Made by a program: the position numbers and the translations under genes
Shown here: in pieces, positions 1-11,862 of the stretch
How positions within the stretch are numbered: position 1 is the stretch's first letter
How the letters are laid out: every line of letters starts with the position of its first letter
Notes under the pieces: model-generated
The model's database searches: none
What the model was told of the DNA's origin: nothing
The model's input: only the letters and a program-made list of their open reading frames with translations
Assembly: GCA_947561585.1 (NCBI GenBank)
Contig: CANNZV010001111.1
Location: 1-64,000 of the forward strand
Direction: 5' to 3'
DNA from: Caprella mutica
Taxonomy: Eukaryota; Arthropoda; Malacostraca; Amphipoda; Caprellidae
Length of the DNA: 64,000 bases

Positions 1-3000
1 GGTAGGACCTAGTATGAGTGTAAGAGTAACCAGTCTGTAAAGTGTGGTAAATCTGTCCTCAAAGATTTTCAAATCTGTCTCCAAAATGACCAGCACTTTT
101 GCAAAATGTCTCCAATAAACAACACAAATACATGTAACCATTGGAATTGATTAGGAAAATTAATTATTTTCCCTCAAAATTCGTCTCCAAAGGTCTTCGG
201 GGATATGAATGCGCTTTGCAGACTGGATGACTCAGGATGAGTAGTATCCAATTATCTGTTTCTTGTTTCATTATTAAATATTCATAGTGTAGCTAAATTA
301 TATAGGTAGGTTTCTAGGCACTATCTGTAATTTTGTAAAAAACAACTTGGTATTATAAATTTAATTTATGTACCTAATACAGCTAATATCAATATCTAAG
401 CAGAGTTAAGGCTGTTATTTTATAACTCAAAAATTTCAGATATCCTAGCCCATTCTGCATAATGTAGCTTCTTTCAGTGACTTCAGGGTCTCCTGACTTT
501 CAGATATTTTAATTTGATGTGAAGTTGAGCTCATGCTATTAAGCTGAGCTTATCAGCAGATTCCCAGTCAGTTAGCAGAAAATGGGACATTTTTAAGATT
601 TTCTGAAATTCTGTGTGAACAATCTCTAATTTTCTACTATATTTACATGTAGTTTACTGAGAACAGAAGCCTAAATAGAGGATTTATTTTTGAACACTTC
701 ATAGTTCTCTAATGGCCTGTCTTGGCAGATTCCCAGACTGTACGAACTGGTAAACTGTTCTCCAAGAAATCTTTACCTCTTATTTTGCTATTTGTTCTCG
801 ACTTAATAATGTAAAATAGTAAAAATTACATGTAGCTAAATATAATTAGTATAGGGGGATATGATTATTAATTCATATTAAGGATTGTTGTCACAGGAAA
901 TGTTGAGAATGTCCTATATTTTGCAGACTGAGATGTGGGCAGAATCTATCAACTTATTACCATAATATCTTGGTCTTTTCTCCAGCCTTTGAAGAATAGT
1001 TAAGACTGATGGGCATTAGCTAAAATTGATTACTTACTAAGAGTATGATAGCATGGGAATTTTTTAACATTTTCTGTACTTACAATGTTTAATTTTCTTA
1101 TATTTACATGTATTTTACAATTTACTGAGAACAGAAAGCAAACTAGAGGATTTCTTGAACACTTTACCAGTTCTTGCAGTGTAGCCAAAGGATACTAGTT
1201 ATTATTTACTTTAAGTTTTAACCTAGCTACTTACCTAGTCACTTTTTTGTTTCTTTCACAGTTAAATATAGTTTTTCCCCTTTGAAATAATATTCCAGCA
1301 ACGTCGGTGGATTTCTAGCTATTAATTCTTATGCTTACTATTAATGCTTATGTTTATCATTAATTAATGTTTACTATTAATTAAATTGGAAATAAGCTAT
1401 TGGATTTTTTTTAGCTTTTTGAAAATGCAAGTGGGGTTCTTTGTGGACCAATTACATACTGGGTTATGTCCAAAAGTTTGTTGTTATATTGATAATTCAA
1501 CATTTAATTTCAAATATTTATTTGTGCTAAAATTTGAACTAATTCTTCTAAGCAAATATTGCTATAAATAATAGTCTGAAAACCACTATCAAAAATTATT
1601 AAGGCCAACAAATTAATTTTACAAACTAAATACTCCTATGAAGTTTCCATTAATTTAATTTTATTAAAATATTAAGCTTAGAGTAGCTACACCCTAAAAT
1701 AAAAATACTTAAGTACAAAAAATAAAACCAACCTAATTGGGAGAATTAACACTCCAAACTATTGATTATTGACTGTTATTTGTATGTATTAGGTAAATTA
1801 TTATTTTAATTGTAAAATCTAGATTACAGTGATTAGTTTAATAATGATATTCTTTGTGTAAGTAGAACATACCTAAGTAGTATGTTGTTGAAGTATTGGC
1901 TACTAGAAATAATCTATGGTGCTGTTTGTCAGTGTCCTTGCAAAAAGTTCAAAATACAATAAAATATGGCTGGTAATAACTACCAGCCTAACAGTGCTCA
2001 CACCACTGCATAACAGCTTACTTAGGCAAATAGGCAGTATTTGCTCCACAGATGGAAATATTTAAATGTGGGAATGGAATGTTGAGGCCCACTTTTGAAA
2101 ATTAGGATTTTACTGATGAATTGATTACCTAACTCCGAAGTTTTGCAGATTTCAAATATTAAGATTGAATTGATGCAAATTTTATAAAACGAAGTATTTA
2201 TCCTCCAAAATTTCATTTGTTGGTCAGCAGAATTTTTCAAAGTGGGTCATGGCTTGTAACTTGTTGTCAAAATCTTGATGAGTAATAAGTAAAATTTGAA
2301 AATGGGTTTCATTTCTTTCGTGCCACCCAGTATATTACAGATTTTTTAAAATAATTTTTTATTTTGGTGTATCAAATATTGATGAGATATTACATAGCAT
2401 ACTTTATAAGTTTGGGTGAGATAAGAATGATGAGTTTAGGTATCTTAACATGCTTACAGTAAAACCTATAATGTTAGTTAAATAGCCAATTTAATTTGGA
2501 TAGAACTGGAGTACCAAACTTCGATCCATATCACTAATTGAAGTATAATTATGAGCAAAATGCTTAATAAGTCCAGTATTTTCATTTTCAAAAATATATA
2601 TATTTGAAATTGCTAAAGAATTTCTCTCCATTCTAACATTGAAATGAATTTGAAAATCCTCAGCTAAAGAGTTAATTTGTAGATTCATGTACATAATAAC
2701 AGTCTTACCTATTGAGAGCATCTAAGCAAGTAAAGTAGCTACTTATAATTCCAATTTAATCATTTTTCACTAAATCCTATCATCGTCTAGGGTATTCTAC
2801 TATTCCATCTCACTTTCCTGTAAACTTTGATCTAACATAAGAACCAATTCAGGAAGAAGCTCCATACTTATACCATCCTAAGATATCATTTCGATAATGA
2901 TGTGTACCTATTTTCAATCTTGTATCTCTGATGGTTAATCATTTAACAGCATACATTTACTAAGAATTAGGGTAATTGCATCGCACTTGTGGGGTAAATA

Positions 3001-3591
3001 ATCGCAGTGATATTATTCCGACGCTAAATTTAATAAGTTATTTTCTATAAATGTGTGATTGGTTTATCTGTCTAAAGATAGTGATTTCATTCAAACTTGC
3101 AAATATTTTGCATTGGCTACTGTTATCAAAAAAAGTTGTTTTTAAATTTCAACTATGAATTAAAATATTTGGAAAATGAAATAGAAAATATGACTACTAA
3201 ACAATTATTTAGCTTATATTCATAAACTTGAAACTCCTTTTTTGTTTTTTGGTTATGGCGGCAATGGGCCATAATGATACGATTTTTAGTGTAGCTACTT
3301 ATTGGTAGTCAAGTTATTGGTATAAAAATATTCTGAAAAGCTACTCATTTTTGGCTTAAGAATAGGACAGTTGATAATAAAGGTCAACTTAGAGAACAAA
3401 AACTTTGAAACCATTTGAAGGAGGAATCTTATGATTATGCAACCTGTTGAAAATATTTTAAATTTTATGTATTGATAATTAAATACAGTAGCTATAATTT
3501 ATCAATATGCTGTGTGTTGTGTGTCATGAACAGTTAAATTTTCTGATCAGTAATATGATTAACAAAATTTCTAAACAATTGTTCCTTTCAG
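1..3591. other. AT-rich intergenic or intronic DNA
   Basis: No open frame above about 76 codons and no coding-like composition on either strand. The short motif tagctac and its variants recur often here. A degenerate direct duplication is listed separately; otherwise nothing recognisable. Confidence 0.6.
582..1174. repeat. Degenerate direct duplication of about 125 bp
   Basis: Positions 582-710 and 1052-1174 share an ordered series of blocks: a ttttaa-rich start, tatttacatgta, tttactgagaacagaa, actagaggattt or its variant, and ttgaacact..agttct. Spacing is kept with small indels. Old direct repeat separated by about 340 bp; the source is unknown. Confidence 0.5.
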
Positions 3592-3672
3592 ATAAATCTA
3601 TCAAGACTTGGGAAAGGACATCTCCTGATACTTCACCCTTGGATAACTTGTAGTGTCATCTTGATTTGCTAT
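3592..3672 (+). other. Candidate 81-bp internal exon
   Basis: A pyrimidine-rich acceptor (ttgttcctttcag) precedes 81 bp ending at a consensus donor (gtgagtag). In phase 0 the interval is open for 27 codons (starts INLSRLGKGHLL, hydrophobic after that). A second frame gives a hydrophilic peptide (KSIKTWERTSPDTSPLDNL) that hits a stop before the donor. Splice signals of this quality also occur by chance in AT-rich DNA. The protein is not recognised. It could equally be a non-coding exon. Confidence 0.3.
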
Positions 3673-4716
3673 GTGAGTAGACTTTTCACTGTATATATAT
3701 GCTGAAGGTAGCTATAGATAATTAAAGTACCATAACTACATAATAGTGTGTCTGAAGTTGGCTAATTGATATTAACAATGATTTTTCTCCTAAAAATGTT
3801 CAAAAATTGAATATTTTGAATCATTTATCTCTTTGAATGAGAATTTTGTGTTTAATATTTGTCAAATGATTGCAGCTAAGTTATCTCACAAATAAATTAT
3901 GAACATTTTTTTGTAAATCGAGTCAAATCTAATTATCTAACCAATGTCATAAAATGTTATTCTATTGCCAAAGAAGTTCTATTTTGTCATTACAATTAAT
4001 CTAAATATAGCAAAGAAAGTTCTTAATTATCTTGATAAAAGTGAAGATGGAAAACAATATCTAGCTACTGGGAAATGTGTAGTGAGTTTAAACTCGATAG
4101 CTAATTTGATGCGAAAATTAATATTCAGTATAAAGTACCATCCTCTTTTCATCCAAATAATCTAAAAAATATAATATTTTCATTTGAACAACTGATCTGT
4201 TTTTTTTTATATTTTTATTATGCACAACAGCTTGCTGTTCTAAAGTAAACAGTTTAGTGATGGGAAAGAATAAATAAATAATGAAGTAGACTATTATGAA
4301 CTCGATCATTTAGCTTATGCTTATCACAATATACCTAGTTGAATATAGCTAGTTAAAAATGTATTTGCATTCACTGTAAATAGAAAAATATTTACATTCA
4401 AGCACAGGAAGGTGACAACAAAACCAAGAGCCTTTTGTAGCTTTTTACTCAATACTCACCCTATCTATCTTAAAATGATTTTTATATTTTTATATAACAG
4501 AGCAGAACAAATCTATTTTAAAGATTGTATTAGAATTATATCACAAACTTAATCAGAGAGCTCCCTTGCAAATTTTTTAAATGATAAAATTATGTAAGAT
4601 CACCACAGTTAGGTAACTGTTATCCAAATATTTTTTTCTGAACTGAATTTGCTACTTTCTAATGCATCTAACTTTTTAATTTTATGACCTTTTAATGAAT
4701 GTATTTTATTTAACAG

Positions 4717-4811
4717 GTGTGCAACTGTCCCAGGATTGCTCTGATATGCCTTCAAACATCAGTTATGCCACTGCATACATACATGTGTAGTTTGAGTAGA
4801 TGCTCCTAATT
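4717..4811 (+). other. Candidate 95-bp exon, stop in every frame
   Basis: The acceptor tttatttaacag and the consensus donor gtaagtcatc bound 95 bp of higher GC than the surroundings. Frame 1 reads VCNCPRIALICLQTSVMPLH before a late stop, and frame 3 reads VQLSQDCSDMPSNISYATAY and then stops. Because every frame contains a stop, the piece would have to be a terminal coding exon with a 3' UTR intron, a UTR exon or a non-coding RNA exon. It lies 1.04 kb after the 3592 candidate, and phase 0 is compatible with that one. Confidence 0.3.
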
Positions 4812-5239
4812 GTAAGTCATCATCATATTGATCTCATGTAGATGTAATTTAAAGTTAATTGTTTAATGAGTTATATATATATGATTAACTAATTCTAAAG
4901 CGATTGGTCCAAGATAATGCTTTGGTAACAAATGAGCTTAATAATTAAAATTAGCTGTATTCTCTAATATTGAATGTAAAATTAGAAGTATTTAAAATTT
5001 TAAAGTAAGTTCTCAAATTTAAATAAATATGCTATATGCATTAGCTATATCAAAAATACAATAAATATCTATCTAATTTATTGCATTCAAAATAGCTATA
5101 TAATTGATCAAAAAAATGTAACTAGCTGCTATTTATAACTAGCTATCGGAATTTTACAACAAATATAGAATCTTAATAGCATGTTTTTTATTTTTTGTAT
5201 CATTATTAAATTATCAATATTGCATCCATACTCATTTTT

Positions 5240-5665
5240 AGGTACCTCTTCAATTGACCCCAGGAGCTCCGTCTTGAAGCTGTCGATGGTTAATGGAAGA
5301 AAAAGGGAGATGCCTCGCTTGGGTTCCAAACTGTTTTGGATTTCTATGTTCATCATTTTTTAACGCTACTTGCAGTTTTAGAGAATAGCGCTATGGTTAT
5401 GATCTTCAATTACGATGTTAAATTTTTTAGGTAGACTTCGATTAGTATCACATTTTCGTTTCCTTTTCCATCCATATGTACAGCCACCGGTGCTTGTGTC
5501 CCTTTCAGTCACATTTCTTGGTGTGAAACTTTAATACTTCTATGAAACAAGCTTTTCTCCATCCAAGTGCATTGTCACTAGACTGGTGATAGGTAACATT
5601 GTTAATGGAGCCACTTTATTTTCTGAATGTTTCTCAGAGTCGAAGCAGAGGTTAAATCCTCCTTT
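5240..5665 (+). mobile_element. Dispersed repeat family R1, copy 1
   Basis: It shares with 5766-6280 an ordered set of blocks: a ctgtcgatggttaatggaag-like block, then cgctacttgcagttttagag and atagcgct, a ttcaattacgat-like block, ccaccggtgcttgtgtc, and a gttaaatcc end. The same blocks occur reversed at 56262-56470, 55790-55880 and, in part, 18305-18405. The plus frame is open over LKLSMVNGRKREMP, and copy 2 keeps a similar frame (LKLSVVNGREGG), so the family may once have carried coding sequence. Class unknown. Confidence 0.65.
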
Positions 5666-5765
5666 TAAAAATAATAAAGCTGATCATTAAATGATGATAA
5701 ATTTCTAGCTCTGTCAATCTGTCTTTTTCTCCTTAAAAATTAACTATGATCATTTGATTATATTA

Positions 5766-6280
5766 AGCTGCCAGAGGTTCTATTCTGAAACTGTCTGTGG
5801 TGAATGGAAGAGAAGGGGGTGCCTTCCATTTGGACCCAAACTGTTGTAATGTGGTTTATAGATTGTTTTTCATATTTTAACGCTACTTGCAGTTTTAGAG
5901 GATAGCGCTAGGATTATGCTCTTCAACTACGAGGTCTTAGATTTTGTGTTAGGTAGTCTCGTAGGCTTCATTTACTATCACCTCTTCATTTTCCTCTTAG
6001 ATTTTGTGTTTGGTAGGCTCGTAGGCTTCATTTACTATCACCTCTTCTATCCGTGAGTGCAGTTACCGGTGCTTGTGTCTTTCATCACATTCCTTTGTAA
6101 GTGACGGAGGAGCTTTTCTGCATCCATAAGCTTTGTAATAACAGTTGTTTGTATCACTGCTCATGTAACCACTTTCCTTCTCCACTTATGTTTCCAGTCC
6201 TTTGTATTTAATTTTCTTTTGACTTTAGTGATATGGCATTTTGTTCCGAAACAGACGTTAAATCCCCTACTAATATAAAT
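5766..6280 (+). mobile_element. Dispersed repeat family R1, copy 2, with internal 60-bp duplication
   Basis: Second direct copy of the family, about 100 bp after copy 1. It has an internal tandem duplication with an exact 60-bp period: attttgtgtt starts at 5941 and again at 6001, each followed by gtaggcttcatttactatca. The copy ends near cagacgttaaatcccc. Reversed relatives at 55.8-56.5 kb lack the duplication, so it is private to this copy. Confidence 0.65.
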
Positions 6281-7900
6281 TTATTACATTGATTGGTGTC
6301 TCTTCAGCACAATACTAGTCTAGTTGCTAACAGTTAACTTATGGTATTACTCTTAATTTACATTTTTCATTATTTAGAGTAGCTACATACAGTATTGATA
6401 ATTAGAAGTACAGCATCAATTATTTAGATCATCTTACCTTCGTGTATTTGGTTCGTAATTGTAAGTATATACTCTATTTTTTTTTTCATTTGGAGTGTTC
6501 TCATGCAAAACTCCATTATTTGTATTATTTTCCTTCATGAAATTTAAAATATATTAATTATAGTTGTGAAATCTTCATCTGTATTGTCGATACTAATAAA
6601 AGTAATATCTGTATGAATACCGCCAGATTTATTTCTTCTATTATTACATAATATTATAGAACTAAGGTATACGATCATCATTCTGCAAACCGCATACAAT
6701 TAGACTCAGTATATTTATATTATTTGGTTATAATGTTTTTGATACTCTGTGAGCAACAATAGAGTGAATCACTTACCTGACGCTTAGAAAGAAGATTGTA
6801 CCCCCTTGTTTTGTTTTTAAATTTATGAACAAACAATGAGTTTTCGGCTTTTGTTTAATTAAGATATAACTTGTTTCCTAAAGTATATAAACGTTCCTAT
6901 AATAAGTTCATCCAATTGCATACCTTTACACGAATAATAAATGGTTATAGTATGCCTAGTTGACAATCAAAACAAATGGTGTTCATTCTTTTTCTTCAGA
7001 CCTAAAATTAGTAAGTGAAGTAAAATAGGTATTGTAGTTTTTATTATAAAAATAACAAAAATATGCTATCAAATTCCATGCGGTTTGCAGCAAGATGATG
7101 AGAAGCATCAGCTTCATTGATTAAAGCAATAAAAAGATTTGCTTGGAGGGAAAGTGTCCGCAGGATGTTAAATTCCCAAATCACTTTTTTTGTTATTTAC
7201 CAATCTGTAGTTTACCCACACCAATCCTAAAATATATACATTACAATTAGTAAAGTTTATTTTTGGAAATGTGAAATTTGTCCACTGTTAAATAATCAAT
7301 ACAAATACAGTTTCTTTTGATGTACAGTACAGATAATTTGTGAGTGTTATTATTTTGAAGTTATTTGTAAATTACTAAAGCAAATGACTAGATTGGAACC
7401 GACTACTATAGATTAAAAAATATATTTATGTTCACTACCATCATTCTACTAAACATTTAATTCAACTAACCTCTTCTGATATTGTGTGATTGAAAGTATA
7501 ATGCAATGTTAACAATTATTTAAATATATTACTTTATTAAAAACAAGATAATTAAAGACTTGCATATTGAGCAACAGAGAATGAAAATGTAATTTAAAGT
7601 TTAGTCAAATAAAGATGTTAAGAAGTGCTTATAAATTAATTAGCAGCTTAAAGAAACAGCTTTCGTGAAATCGAAATTAAAATGATCTGCTATAATTTAC
7701 TACATCATGTCGACTTAAATTACGTGATTTATATTATTCTTCATCACCTAAGTGATTTGAAGTAATTATTGCAGGCCTCTAAAAATTATTGTTTTTATAG
7801 TACAATATATCTACCGCTATTATATTATAAAAATTGGAAACATATTACATTCCATATAAATAGAAGAGTCTAATAATGAACCTAATAAGAACAAGGTTAA
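6281..7900. other. AT-rich DNA without recognisable features
   Basis: No exon-like island or array. A strong acceptor (tctttttcttcag) near 6999 is followed by a gtaagt only 11 bases later, which I do not treat as an exon. Confidence 0.5.
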
Positions 7901-7939
7901 TACTTGAGTCTACCCTCGCTCCGTTTTCTATGCAATGAG

Positions 7940-8094
7940 ATGCGGTTAAGAGACTCTTGTTTGCCGCTACTTTCAACCGTTTTACGTGAGTGTTAAGCGC
8001 TTAGCACATCAAGATTGTAACCGTTTTCACTGGTGCTAAGCGCTTAAGAGACTTTACCTTGAGCAACCCGATTTTTGCGGTTAAGAGACTTTGG
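7940..8094. repeat. Short interspersed repeats ggttaagagact with taagcgctta palindromes
   Basis: The motif ggttaagagact occurs at 7943 and 8078, with a gcttaagagact variant at 8042. The arms ttaagcgcttagcac (about 7993) and gtgctaagcgctta (about 8033) are inverted relative to each other. The cluster adjoins the 27-bp array. Function unknown; it may be the end of a degenerate element. Confidence 0.45.
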
Positions 8095-8106
8095 CTTGTG
8101 GCCCTT

Positions 8107-8340
8107 CATATGAAGAATATTATGAGAAATGAATCTATGATGAATATTATGAGAAATAAATCTATTATGAATATTATAAGAAATAAATCTATGAGGAATA
8201 TTATGAGAAATAAATATATGATTAATATTATATATATAAAACAATAGTTTTGTTTTATGATTAATATTATGAGATATAAATCTATGATGAATATTATGAG
8301 TAATAAATATATGAAGAATATTATGAGAAATAAATGTATT
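8107..8340. repeat. 27-bp minisatellite
   Basis: About eight imperfect copies of a 27-bp unit built around aatattatgagaaataaatc, interrupted once near 8230-8262. Because 27 is a multiple of three, both strands show 60-66 codon open frames, which are shadows of the array and not genes. Confidence 0.85.
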
Positions 8341-8689
8341 TTAGGGACATGTCTCCAAACATATAGAAAACGAGGAACTTGATTTAAGAATCTTCCCCCT
8401 GTTTGCTTTCCTTCAGTAAAGGTAATTAAAGATGTACTATTTTGTTTTTTGTTGATGTATTCCGAAACTATTGATTAATGTACAGTTGAAGTAAAACAGA
8501 TTGAATGTCAGGTAATTCAGCTATTTTAGTAATTTATGTTGAAGCAAGGTCCGACATATTTCTAGTATAACCATCAACCACACTGACCAAAAAAACAAAA
8601 TATAAAAATGCTCACCTAGCTAGGCTGGCTTCAGTAATTTCTTATAAATGTTCAAATTTTCATAATTATCTACGTTAGGATATACAGTA

Positions 8690-8850
8690 GATTTATTAAT
8701 TACCATTAAAACAGGAAAATCAAGAAACACAAATCACAGGGAGTACAAAAGAGAACCTCACAGTACAACAGTCAAACAAGAACTAACCTCACACAACATT
8801 TTCTCTACTAAGTACAACTTAACAAACAAAAGACAACCTACTTACCTTAC
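8690..8850. other. A/C-rich, G/T-poor strand-asymmetric stretch
   Basis: The plus strand is markedly A- and C-rich here, with loosely repeated agtacaa, caagaac and cctcaca words. It precedes the left end of a foldback element. It may be a decayed tandem array. Confidence 0.3.
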
Positions 8851-8862
8851 ATAATTACAAGG

Positions 8863-9800
8863 TGTACACTGTGGTGACCGTTCAATTCGCCGAAAACACG
8901 TTCACCGAAAACACATTCGTCGCACGACACATTCACCGCACGACACATTCGCCAAACGACACTTTCGCCGAAAAAAGATTGATTATTAAATTTTATCTAT
9001 ATGTAATATCCAGATGATATTACATATAGATGATTTTACATATAAGTGTTTAAATTAATTCACAATGTTCTACATAATTATTGGTTTAACTTTATGGTAT
9101 TTACGTTAACTTCATTAATTAACTCATATATAATGTTATTGCTGCATTATTTGTGTCAGTTTTCTGTGTACAATTATCAAATACAAAAGAAAAAGATATT
9201 TTTTTGTGTTAGTCACTATTTATTTTAATCCTTCTATATACATTGTAGAATCAGTCCGCTGCTGTGAGTCGCTAGTGAAGCTTTCACTACACTATACAAG
9301 GTGACCAACAAAAGAGTCTCTACCAAGTTTAAATTCGTATATTTCAACAACACTTGAAGGTACAGTTAAAACAGAATTATTTCTAGGTTTTAAGAATATT
9401 CATATAACTATTCCTTTAATAAAATATTGACAATATGGATAAATGTGTTTCAGTACAAAAAGGAAGTCAAAATCAATTTTGATCAAAAATTCCTTTGAAA
9501 AAATAGAATAGATTATGTTATAATAAATGGATTAAATATTTGTTAATTAATGAATACTTCTAATTTTATTTAGAAACTTTTATAATGGGACTAAGAACAA
9601 GCATTTGTATGTCATTAAAATCAAACTATAATTACCGTTTAATTTATAGTTACTAACAAATTATATCAATTTTAAATAATCATTAAACACAGGATTTTTA
9701 ACAAACTTAAATTTTTGTAGTAAACCTTAGTCTGCTAAAATGGTCATATTTTCGGCGAATATGTCTTTCGGCGAATTGACATAGAACCGTACACTGTACA
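8863..9800. mobile_element. Foldback element F1 (ttcgccgaa terminal repeats)
   Basis: The left end (8864-8975) reads tgtacactgtggtgaccg and then several 13-16 bp repeats of attcgccgaacgacac type. The right end (9741-9802) carries inverted ttcggcgaat repeats followed by gaaccgtacactgtac. The ends are inverted relative to each other, with about 760 bp of AT-rich non-coding DNA between them that holds a perfect hairpin at 8995-9031. There is no transposase, so this is a non-autonomous foldback element of unknown superfamily. Confidence 0.7.
8995..9031. repeat. Perfect 16-bp stem hairpin inside F1
   Basis: The arm atctatatgtaatatc is followed by the 5-base loop cagat and the exact reverse complement gatattacatatagat. 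There are no mismatches. Confidence 0.85.
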
Positions 9801-10500
9801 GGTGTGGTCAATACTTTTAGCATAAACTTATTTTTCTATTTTACGGCTGGCCTTAATGAAATAAGTGCAACAAATATAAATTTCCTTTCTTTCTGATTTA
9901 TGAATGAAGCTATCAAAAAAAGTATTAATTAATATCATTGAGTTAAAAATATTTTCATGTTGTTTTTTATTATTTATTTTATATAATATATAACTAATAT
10001 TTAATTATCATAGTACCTCATACAATTAATTAATATGGTAAATTCATAAATTACTTTATGAATAAATGTTTCATATAAATGAACTTTAAGTCATGGAATA
10101 TAATAACCGATTAAAAGCAAAGATAGGTTATTTAAATTTTATCACTAATTATAGACTATCCTCCTGATCCTCTGAATGTTCACACCAGTTTTCTCCCTAA
10201 GAAGTAGCAGCTAACCAAGCAGTGTAGTTTTAACGATCTCCTAACTTCGGTTATTGTGTCTAAGTCAAACACTGACCAATTGACTGGAAATGTTAGATGG
10301 CGCATGGAGGGAATTTAAGAGCTGAAAGGGGCAAAGTATACGATGATGGTGAATATAAATGTTTTTGAATTTGCCAAGAGAATATGTGAATGTAGCGAAA
10401 ATAAAAAACGTTTGAAATTGTGTTTTGTAAATTCAAAATCATCACAGTGATAATAAAAATATTTCTACTATATGCATGTGCTACGTGTCGTCAGCTGATA

Positions 10501-10541
10501 TGCGCTAACGATGGATTCGATGGACATCGAAAGATAGCGCA
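10501..10541. other. Two-tier hairpin, RNA-structure-like
   Basis: The outer stem tgcgcta / tagcgca (7 bp) encloses an inner ttcgat / atcgaa stem with a ggac loop and an asymmetric internal loop. GC content is clearly above the surroundings. No RNA family is recognised. Confidence 0.4.
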
Positions 10542-10823
10542 ACGCATTGTGGTAATGAAAAACAAACATTAAGCATATATTTTGTCACTATTTAAGCCAC
10601 CCATCGACCTTCCTACATATCCCCTAACCTAACCTTGAAGAATTATTTTTCAGCTGCTATTTAAGAGCTAATATCGCAAAAATAATTGTGTATCCAATTC
10701 GGAAGAAGATTGTTCTTCTGTACTTACAATTAACATCAATTATAACCTTTCCATATAACTAGCAAGTACACTCGTTGATTCTAACCACGCGTCATCATTT
10801 CGCGAAGTCAATTGATCGTCAGA

Positions 10824-10849
10824 GTCATTTGTCACCTGACAAAAATGAC
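10824..10849. repeat. Short hairpin gtcatttgtc / gacaaaaatgac
   Basis: A 10-bp stem with one bulged base and an acct loop, in a stretch rich in tcatttgtc and tgacgtga words. It may be a relic of a small inverted-repeat element. Confidence 0.4.
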
Positions 10850-11766
10850 GTGATTGGTCGAATCAATTACTGCTATTAGAATACTGACAAGTGATTGGTT
10901 GACAGTCATGCCTGATGAGTGAACAACGTGAGACTCTGATTGTTGTTTGATGTAGGAGAAGTATCACTTAAGATCTTAGTCTTAATTTGCTAATTTGATT
11001 CAGATAATTTTACGGAAGAATAAAATTTGTTGGAAAAATATTTATATTGGATTGATTTGTCCGATTTCTGATCGTATTTTTCAAAACTGGAGTACCGTCA
11101 AAATCATATAGATTATTATTATTGTTCATTCCATTTTCCTGAATTACCCAAATAAAATGAATACCTTATAAGAATAATCAGTGATCAAAATAAGAGATCT
11201 TTTATCAATGAAATAATAAGGATGAAGGTGCTACAATATAATTTTCCAATTTAAAATTTCCCTATATGATTTCAGAAGGTTTAGTTCTCTCTATAGTTGA
11301 TCAGGTAAAAATATCCGATTTATTTCTGTGACAATCCTCTGTTGAATTTCTGAACCTAAGTTTTTTACAGCCTTGTTATTTTCGAATCCAGGAAATTATG
11401 ATTCGTGTTGAAATTCAAATGAAATTGTGAGTATTATTTATCCGATTATTCTCTGAAGTTTACCTCAAGCAACTCGTTAAACAACAATAGCCTTGCTAGC
11501 CAGTTTACTTGTTTTTGCTATTTATATGAATACTGAACACCACAAATTTTAATAAAAAATCTTTTACGGGCTATAAATAGTCCGAAATTAAATCAAGTGA
11601 CCTAAGACTCAAGTCCTTTATTTTGTAATATCATTCTTCAACTATTTTGCAGTGTCTTTAAAATGTTTGCATCTTTATTATAAACAAGCATTCAGTTTTA
11701 GTGAAATAAATGTTGAATAACGTTAGCTCACCTTGCAGCACTCAAGCACCCACATTTAATAAGATT

Positions 11767-11862
11767 CACAGTTTTCGGAAAGTGGGAGTTAACATAATTA
11801 GAAGTTCCTCAAGTTCCAATTTATTCATATTATAAGTTGACGCTCACTTTCCGACAACTGTG
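11767..11862. mobile_element. Small foldback with ggaaagtg arms
   Basis: Left arm cacagttttcggaaagtggg..gttaac; right arm gttgac..cactttccgacaactgtg. Each is about 27 bp with three or four mismatches. A related single arm, aactttccgagaattgtga, lies at about 16278, and gttctcggaaagtga lies at about 54050, so the arm belongs to a dispersed family. Confidence 0.5.

Noticed and set aside
6999..7011. 11-bp micro-exon between tctttttcttcag and gtaagtga
   Set aside because: Too short to support without transcript evidence.
10620..10636. Telomere-like cctaacctaacc
   Set aside because: Only two and a half units, internal, with no array.
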